Assembly (NCBI RefSeq): GCF_019145235.1
Contig: NZ_JAHSTV010000010.1
Span: 62,001-126,000, forward strand
Direction of reading: 5' to 3'
From: Pseudomonas farris
GTDB taxonomy: Bacteria; Pseudomonadota; Gammaproteobacteria; Pseudomonadales; Pseudomonadaceae
DNA: 64,000 nt
The position numbers and the translations under genes are program-made. How positions within the stretch are numbered: the first letter of the stretch is position 1; each line of letters opens with the position of its first letter. The notes under the pieces were generated by a model. The model saw nothing but the letters and a program-made list of their open reading frames with translations, ran no database searches and was not told the origin of the DNA. Below, piece by piece: positions 58,101-64,000 of this stretch.

Positions 58101-60857
58101 TCATTTAGTCTGCTGGATCAGCCAACCGAGGTCGCTTACATCCTTGGCACTCGGCCAGTTACCCTGATGGATATGTAGTTCCTGCTGCTCCACCAGTTCG
58201 CACACCAGGCCCAAACCGCCCTGCCCGGCACAGCCTTTGAGGCTATGTAACAAATCCAGCAACTGCACTCGCTCATTCGCCTGCCTGGCCGCGGCAATAT
58301 CTTTGTGAAGGGTTTCAAGCGTCTCATAAAGCTTGTTGCGCAAGGCTGCGTCAGCGAGATTGAGGAGCGGCTGTTGCAGCCCCTGGTTCGGCGCAAGATC
58401 GATACCACGCGCGAGTTGCAGCGACACAGCCTGCCCGACGCCGACCGCTAGTTGTTCAAGGCTGACGGGCTTTGCCAGATATCCATTCATACCGGCCGCC
58501 CTGGCCCTGTCGCGCTCGGCAGGCAACGCATTGGCCGTTAGCGCCATGATCGGCACATCCTGATCAAGCATCCCGCTAGCCATGTCACGCCAATACCTTG
58601 TGACCTGCAAACCATCCATCTCGGGCATGCGGATATCCATCAAGACCAGATCGAAAACCTGCTCACGCCCGAGTTGCAATGCCTCCTCACCCGTTGCAGC
58701 CGTTTGCGTCTGATGTCCAAGCTCACGGAGCATCTTGCCGACGATATCGCGATTGATCAGTATGTCGTCGACAATCAACACCTTGAGCGCCCACGGACAG
58801 GGAGCAATCGACGCAACCTCCTCACCCGGGATTTTTTCCTCGAAGACAATGGCACTCACCTTTTGCCACAGCCTGCCAGGCAAATAGACCAGCTCCGGCA
58901 TATCGAGCAACGGTGAATCACCCGTTGCGGCCTGGATCCCCCAACTGCGTAACTGCTGATGCAACGCCGGCGGTGCGACGAGGCTCGCCGAGAATGCCAA
59001 GAGTGGCAAGGTGGGCTCATGCAGGGGTAGCAACAGCATAAAACGCGACCCAACGCCCACCTGACTGTCGAGTAGTATTTCCCCACCCATCAGATTGGCA
59101 AGCCGCGAAGCGATCGCCAGCCCAAGCCCACTGCCATTGTCGTGCGCCCGGACCTGGATGAATGGCATGAAAATGTCGAGCTGGTTTTCTTCCGGGATAC
59201 CTTTACCCGTATCCCGGACCGTAATCACCAGCATATCTGCGCGCCGTTCCACCCGTACGTAGACCCCTCCGGATGAGGTGAACTTCACCGCATTGCCCAG
59301 CAGGTTGATCAGAATCTGTTGTACGCGGACGCTATCGAGCAACGCGGACTGTGGCACCTCCGCCGCCACCAGCGTCTGTAACGCCAGGCGCTTTTCCTGC
59401 GCCCGCAGATTGATCGTCAACAGCACCTGATCGAGCATGGGCAAAATCGCCGTCTGCTCATACGACAGCTCCAACTGCCCGGCTTCGATACGGGAGAAGT
59501 CCAACAGATTATTGACGATACTCAGCAAAAAACCGGACGACTGCCGCGCCGTACCGACCAGTTCCTGTTGCTGCACCGATAACGAACTGCGCTCCAGCAA
59601 GCTGAGTGCACCGATGATGCCGTTCAAGGGCGTGCGTATCTCATGACTGATACTTGTCAGATGCTCGCTTTTGCGGTGATTGGCTCGCTCTGCGATACGC
59701 TTGGCTACATCAAGTTCGCGGGTCCGCTCGCTGACTTTATCTTCGAGTGTCTGGTGGTAAGCATTGAGGGTTTTGAGCAGAGTATTGTAGGCACTGGCAA
59801 TCCGTCCGAGCTCGTCCTTGCGGCCTTCCGGCAGCCGATCACTCAAGTCAGTTACTTTTTTCTGGCGATTGATGATCTCGACAATATGACTCAACGGTCG
59901 CCCAAGCCGCCGCTGTAAAACGAACGCTATGAGTATCAATAACAGCACCTGCGCCAAAAGCGTCCACGGCACCGTCGAACTCAACAGTGAAAGCACCCGA
60001 CTCATCACCACGTCACTGGGCGCGACTGCCGTCAACTGCCACTCAGGTCCCTTGAGCGGAGTGCACTCGACGAAAAAATCCTCGACACGAGTGGACAACG
60101 ATTGATGACAGTCTGGCAGACGCCCTTTTAAGGCAAGTAGAGCGGGAGGCTTGCTGAAGCTACTCCACAGTAGCGAGCCTGAACTGTCGCGCAAAATGTA
60201 CAAAAACTCATACTTGCGCAGGTTCAGGTCATCGACGCGCAGCAATTGACCTGCCTTTACCGTTGAGTAGGCATTTCCCGCGATCACCGCGGTGCGCAAG
60301 GCGCCACTGGCGTCCTTGAATGCCGTCCCCCAGTGATTCCCGCTGATCGCAGAAGTGTATTGCTGCGACGAAAGTGCGCGCATTCTGATGTTCATATCGG
60401 CGGCAGACGAGATATCCGGCTTATAAAAAAACACTCCCTTGCCAGGCAATAACAGAAAGGTATCGATCCGTTTGACGGGATCAGAATCGCCAAATATTTC
60501 AATTGTCTGCCCGGCTGCCGCAATACTCGCCATGTCCACCGTCACACCTTCGAACGGGACAAATACCGTGTGCTTGAGCCGGGCGGTGTTATCGCTCGGC
60601 ATATAGGTACGCGTACACAGCTCCCCCCACAGCCTGGACAATGTGTTTACCCTGATTTGGGCGAACTCATAACGTCGGCTTTCCTCTGCGGAAACCATTG
60701 CCAGTTCCCTGGCCAAGTCGACACGAATCTCGGTTTCGGCTTTGGTGTAGCGGTAGTAAAAGCTGATCGTCTCGGACAATAACCAGAAGGCACTCATTGC
60801 ACAGGCAAGCGTGACGATGACCCTCCTGGTCAGTGAGGCCTCCCAAAATGTATGCAT
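58101..60857 (-). CDS. ssrA: SsrA-like hybrid sensor kinase
   Basis: 918 residues from MHTFWEASLTRRVIVTLACA. The frame is open further upstream, but those codons would overlap the region before ssaM. There are two membrane helices with a periplasmic sensor between, and HAMP (RPLSHIVEIINRQKKVTDLS). HisKA has His in TSISHEIRTPLNGIIG near residue 406, and the ATPase domain has LLGNAVKFTSSGG and NGSGLGLAIA. The receiver is LVLMDIRMPEMDGLQV near 741, and the HPt is LLHSLKGCAGQGG near 872. This is the tripartite layout of SsrA/BvgS-type kinases, acting on SsrB. Confidence 0.85.
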   Translation of the reverse strand: MHTFWEASLTRRVIVTLACAMSAFWLLSETISFYYRYTKAETEIRVDLARELAMVSAEESRRYEFAQIRVNTLSRLWGELCTRTYMPSDNTARLKHTVFVPFEGVTVDMASIAAAGQTIEIFGDSDPVKRIDTFLLLPGKGVFFYKPDISSAADMNIRMRALSSQQYTSAISGNHWGTAFKDASGALRTAVIAGNAYSTVKAGQLLRVDDLNLRKYEFLYILRDSSGSLLWSSFSKPPALLALKGRLPDCHQSLSTRVEDFFVECTPLKGPEWQLTAVAPSDVVMSRVLSLLSSTVPWTLLAQVLLLILIAFVLQRRLGRPLSHIVEIINRQKKVTDLSDRLPEGRKDELGRIASAYNTLLKTLNAYHQTLEDKVSERTRELDVAKRIAERANHRKSEHLTSISHEIRTPLNGIIGALSLLERSSLSVQQQELVGTARQSSGFLLSIVNNLLDFSRIEAGQLELSYEQTAILPMLDQVLLTINLRAQEKRLALQTLVAAEVPQSALLDSVRVQQILINLLGNAVKFTSSGGVYVRVERRADMLVITVRDTGKGIPEENQLDIFMPFIQVRAHDNGSGLGLAIASRLANLMGGEILLDSQVGVGSRFMLLLPLHEPTLPLLAFSASLVAPPALHQQLRSWGIQAATGDSPLLDMPELVYLPGRLWQKVSAIVFEEKIPGEEVASIAPCPWALKVLIVDDILINRDIVGKMLRELGHQTQTAATGEEALQLGREQVFDLVLMDIRMPEMDGLQVTRYWRDMASGMLDQDVPIMALTANALPAERDRARAAGMNGYLAKPVSLEQLAVGVGQAVSLQLARGIDLAPNQGLQQPLLNLADAALRNKLYETLETLHKDIAAARQANERVQLLDLLHSLKGCAGQGGLGLVCELVEQQELHIHQGNWPSAKDVSDLGWLIQQTK

Positions 60858-61057
60858 GCAGATGAAGAACCTCGACAGGTTGCGCCACGAATAGCGCCAA
60901 AAGAGATGCGCCAGTGATAGCGCTTCGTGATTCAGGTATTTACCGGATGGCCTGAAGGCCTGCCAATTGTAAATGATTGGCTCTAGCACAGGCACTTGCC
61001 ATGTGGATACCCGAGTGCTCCTGAATGATGACGCGCTTAAATAGCACGAGGACGTGG

Positions 61058-61426
61058 ATGGACCTGCAAACGGAACGCCGGCTTGAACAGTTCCTGCGCC
61101 TGTCCGACTTTCCTGCCGATCGCATTGAGCCTCGTATGGAGTTTTCGTTCCCGCCCTTTCGGCTGTACATCGAGTACACCAATGGCCGCGTGCTGTTATC
61201 GCTGTCCCGCAAAGTCGAAGCCTGTCGCCGCCTTCATACACTGAAAACCCTTCTGGGACGTTGCCAACCGGCTTGCACCCAAGGCGTGCCGCTGCGTGCC
61301 TATGCGCTGGGCGATCATCAAGTGCTCAGCTGCGGGCTCGTACCAGGCAGTGACGTCAATCAGTGGATAAGGTGCCTGCAAACGATGCGTCGCCTGCTCG
61401 CAACCCATGTCGGAGAAGCCAGATGA
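61058..61426 (+). CDS. ssaM: SsaM-like T3SS protein
   Basis: 122 residues, the same length as SsaM, from MDLQTERRLEQFLRLSDFP, with GAGG 6 bases upstream. MEFSFPPFRLYIEYTNGRVL and GDHQVLSCGLVPGSDVNQWI parallel SsaM, and the gene precedes ssaV as in SPI-2. SsaM works with SpiC to control the switch from translocators to effectors. The stop overlaps the ssaV ATG. Confidence 0.75.
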   Translation: MDLQTERRLEQFLRLSDFPADRIEPRMEFSFPPFRLYIEYTNGRVLLSLSRKVEACRRLHTLKTLLGRCQPACTQGVPLRAYALGDHQVLSCGLVPGSDVNQWIRCLQTMRRLLATHVGEAR

Positions 61427-63477
61427 AGCCGCTCGGCTCATGGCTCTCGATCGCGGCCGGTCGCCAGGATATCGTGCTGGCAGTGTTGTTGCTGCTCGCC
61501 GTGTTCATGATGATCGTTCCGTTACCGACCGGACTCGTCGATCTGCTGATCGCAATCAACCTGACCATTTCGATCGTTCTATTGATGATGGCACTGTACA
61601 TCCGGGAGCCGCTGGAGTTCTCGACCTTTCCGGCCGTGCTGCTGATCACCACCCTCTTTCGCCTTGCGCTGACCATCAGCACGACCCGCCTGATTCTTCT
61701 GCAAGCCGACGCGGGTGAAATCGTCTACACCTTCGGCAGTTTCGCCGTCGGCGGCAGTCTCGGGGTCGGCCTGATCGTCTTCATGATCATCACGGTCGTA
61801 CAGTTCATCGTCATTACCAAAGGCTCGGAACGTGTCGCCGAAGTCGGTGCACGCTTTTCTCTCGATGCCATGCCGGGCAAGCAGATGAGCATCGACGGCG
61901 ATATGCGCGCCGGGATCATCGATGCGAACGAAGCCCGTCGTCAGCGTGGCCTCGTACAAAAAGAAAGTCAGCTGTACGGCGCGATGGACGGCGCGATGAA
62001 GTTCGTCAAAGGCGATGCAATCGCCGGCATCATCATTATTCTTGTGAACATCCTCGGTGGTACTGCTGTTGGCGTGTTCGTCCACGAAATGAGCGCCAGT
62101 ACAGCGATGTCGACTTACGCCATCCTGTCCATCGGCGATGGCTTGATCAGCCAGATTCCTGCGCTACTGATCTCGATCACCGCCGGTATTATCGTCACCC
62201 GTGTGCCTGGCGAACAACGCAAGAACCTGGCCAGTGACCTGAGCGAACAAATAGCCGGACAACCGCAAGCCTTGAGTCTCGCCGCCGGGGTGTTGCTGGT
62301 ATTTGCGCTGATACCGGGCTTTCCGGTCATTTACTTCGTCGCGCTCGCCGCCGCTATCTACGGCGGCTCATGGTGGATCAAAAAGCGCCTGCGCCGCAGC
62401 GGTGTGCAATCAGGGACAGCGCCGCTTCATTCGCCAGCGGGTTCGGATGCGGGTGATCCACAGAACTCCATGACGCCGGGAGCCATACCATTGATGGTAC
62501 GGGTTGCCGGTGATCTGGCACGCTCAGGGTCATTCGATGAAGCGTTCGGCCAGCTGCGCCAGACGAAATTCGAACAACTGGGCATCCCCCTGCCCGACAT
62601 CCATCTACAAACGGACAACACACTTGAAGCCGGCACGTTACAGGTTCTGCTCTATCAGGAACCGGTCCTGACCCTCACGGTGCCAGACCAGTTGTTACTG
62701 GCCGATGCGCACTCGACGACACTCGTTCAAGCGCTGCACACCCACAAATTGCCTTTCGGCGGCCAGGTCCTGCAATGGCTCGACCCCGTGCAAGGTGAAG
62801 CACTGGCAGCGGTTGGTATCACGCTCTACCGTGACAAAGCACGCATCGTGCATTGTCTGTCACTCGTCATAGACCGCTATGCCGCCGACTTTGTCGGCGT
62901 GCAGGAAACGCGTTTTCTCATGGACTCCATGGAGAACAACTACGCCGAGCTGGTCAAGGAAGTACAGCGGCAAATGCCCATCGGGCGGATTGCCGACGTA
63001 CTGCAACGACTGGTTGGTGAAGGTGTATCAATCCGCGACCTGCGAAGCATTCTCGAGGCGCTGATCGAGTGGGCGCCACGGGAGAAAGACCCGATCATGC
63101 TCGCCGAGTACGTACGCGTTGCGTTGCGTCGCCATATCGCCACCCGATACCGCGGCAACCAGCCCTGGATAAGTGGCTGGATGCTCGGTGACCGTATCGA
63201 AAACATAGTACGTGAATCGATCCGGCAAACGGCCGCAGGGTCTTACTCGACGCTGGATGCGCAACAGAACCGGGCAATCATCGACGGCATCCGCGAAAGG
63301 ATCAGCGACGGCGACACACGTCGCGCAGTACTGATGACCGCGATTGATGTACGGCGCTTTGTCCGCAAGATTGTCGAGCGCGAGTACTCGAACCTGCATG
63401 TCCTGTCATTCCAGGAACTGGGCGACGAAGTTGAGTTGCGCGTGATCGGTAACATCGACCTGATCGCAGAGGCTTGA
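61423..63477 (+). CDS. ssaV: Export gate protein, SsaV/SctV
   Basis: 684 residues. The FHIPEP family is evident: N-terminal membrane helices (DIVLAVLLLLAVFMMIVPLP), the signature TLFRLALTISTTRLILL, AMPGKQMSIDGDMRAGIID and GDAIAGIIIILVNILGG. The large cytoplasmic domain has RRHIATRYRGNQPWISGWML. It forms the nonameric ring that takes substrates from the ATPase. GGAG lies 7 bases before the ATG. Confidence 0.93.
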   Translation: MKPLGSWLSIAAGRQDIVLAVLLLLAVFMMIVPLPTGLVDLLIAINLTISIVLLMMALYIREPLEFSTFPAVLLITTLFRLALTISTTRLILLQADAGEIVYTFGSFAVGGSLGVGLIVFMIITVVQFIVITKGSERVAEVGARFSLDAMPGKQMSIDGDMRAGIIDANEARRQRGLVQKESQLYGAMDGAMKFVKGDAIAGIIIILVNILGGTAVGVFVHEMSASTAMSTYAILSIGDGLISQIPALLISITAGIIVTRVPGEQRKNLASDLSEQIAGQPQALSLAAGVLLVFALIPGFPVIYFVALAAAIYGGSWWIKKRLRRSGVQSGTAPLHSPAGSDAGDPQNSMTPGAIPLMVRVAGDLARSGSFDEAFGQLRQTKFEQLGIPLPDIHLQTDNTLEAGTLQVLLYQEPVLTLTVPDQLLLADAHSTTLVQALHTHKLPFGGQVLQWLDPVQGEALAAVGITLYRDKARIVHCLSLVIDRYAADFVGVQETRFLMDSMENNYAELVKEVQRQMPIGRIADVLQRLVGEGVSIRDLRSILEALIEWAPREKDPIMLAEYVRVALRRHIATRYRGNQPWISGWMLGDRIENIVRESIRQTAAGSYSTLDAQQNRAIIDGIRERISDGDTRRAVLMTAIDVRRFVRKIVEREYSNLHVLSFQELGDEVELRVIGNIDLIAEA

Positions 63478-63478
63478 T

Positions 63479-64000
63479 ATGCGAGCTCCCGATCTTGCCG
63501 CAATCCAGGCACTGCTCAATGACCAACCAACCCACACGGCTGCCAGCGCCACGACAACCGAAGTGGGCGAGAGCCTCTATGGACGCATTACCGAAGTCGG
63601 TCCAACGCTTCTGCGTGCATCCCTCCCAGGTGTCGGGCTCAGCGAACTGTGCCGACTGGAACCCTCCGGTATCGAAGCGGAAGTAGTTGCCGTCGAGGGT
63701 GATTTTGCACTGTTGTCACCGTTCGCCGAACCGCTTGGCGTGACGACCGGCAGCAACGTGCGAGCACTGGGCAGACCACACGAAATTACCCTGGGAGAGT
63801 TTCTGCTCGGCACAGTCGTCGATGGCCTGGGCCGCCCGCTCAACGGTTCGGATGCGCCGCAGAACTGCCTGTGGCGCGGCATTGAACGTACCGCACCACC
63901 CGCCCTCACCCGGCCGATTATTGATACCCCCCTGCCACTGGGCGTACGGGCTATCGACGGTATTCTGACCTGCGGTGTCGGCCAGCGAATCGGCATTTTC
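63479..64000 (+). CDS. ssaN: T3SS ATPase, SsaN/SctN, 3'-truncated by window edge
   Basis: 174 residues are visible. The beta-barrel domain has LYGRITEVGPTLLRASLPGV, then EFLLGTVVDGLGRPLNG and IIDTPLPLGVRAIDGILTCG, ending at GQRIGIF just before the Walker A box. Family members are about 430-450 residues. It energises substrate unfolding and chaperone release. The ATG follows the ssaV stop at once, with GAGG 7 bases upstream. Confidence 0.9.
   Translation, partial: MRAPDLAAIQALLNDQPTHTAASATTTEVGESLYGRITEVGPTLLRASLPGVGLSELCRLEPSGIEAEVVAVEGDFALLSPFAEPLGVTTGSNVRALGRPHEITLGEFLLGTVVDGLGRPLNGSDAPQNCLWRGIERTAPPALTRPIIDTPLPLGVRAIDGILTCGVGQRIGIF

Overview
The window looks like a chromosomal accessory region of a Pseudomonas, probably of the fluorescens group. 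The pointers are an AprA-type serralysin, a ChiC-type chitinase without a signal peptide, an RhlB-like glycosyltransferase, typical Shine-Dalgarno spacing and Pseudomonas-like codon use. Naming the genus is inference. No core housekeeping operon is present; nearly everything is defence, mobile or secretion DNA, with several junctions made of broken mobile elements.

Layout. (1) 1-2.3 kb: the end of a UvrD-like helicase gene and a dead IS66 tnpA. (2) 2.3-19.0 kb, minus strand: a tightly coupled five-gene operon, transcribed as SNF2 helicase, Eco57I/PglX-type adenine methylase, small SLATT-like protein, 2,100-residue DEAD/DUF1998 helicase with a nuclease-like tail, and UvrD helicase with a RelE-like N-terminus. 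It resembles class 1 DISARM at its 5' end and the DruE giant helicase of Druantia at its 3' end. It is the best candidate here for a little-described defence system. (3) 19.0-23.3 kb: an AT-rich stretch with nested inverted repeats, then plasmid-style stability genes (mazE with a frameshifted mazF, two copies of a ribbon-helix-helix/membrane-peptide cassette, and a serine resolvase). (4) 23.9-29.8 kb: a compact mobile element with three helically phased palindromic sites, an unknown protein, an HTH protein, an AEP primase-helicase, an AlpA-like protein and a tyrosine integrase, ending at a 45-nt tRNA-Pro 3' fragment. A second, P4-type integrase follows. (5) 31.4-33.8 kb: a 23-codon ORF behind possible alternative hairpins, an RhlB-like glycosyltransferase and a hotdog thioesterase. 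(6) 34.4-38.6 kb: a GH18 chitinase, an AA10 LPMO and a berberine-bridge-type oxidase, all without Sec signals. (7) 38.7-42.4 kb: a scrapyard of two group II introns, IS66 pieces and truncated genes. (8) 42.5-43.9 kb: the serralysin gene.

(9) 44-64 kb is a type III secretion island of the SPI-2 (Ssa/Esc) family. It holds the translocator/chaperone block sseE-D-C, sscA, sseB, sseA plus an extra sseB copy; an AraC regulator; ssaG-H-I-J, sctK, sctL and ssaL; ssaE-D-C-B; ssrB and ssrA; and ssaM-V-N, with ssaN cut by the window end. Overlapping start and stop codons run through most of it. The AraC protein and the SsrAB pair suggest two layers of control.

Starts were chosen by Shine-Dalgarno match and by coupling to the upstream gene. 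Functions come from motifs read by eye and were not checked against a database.
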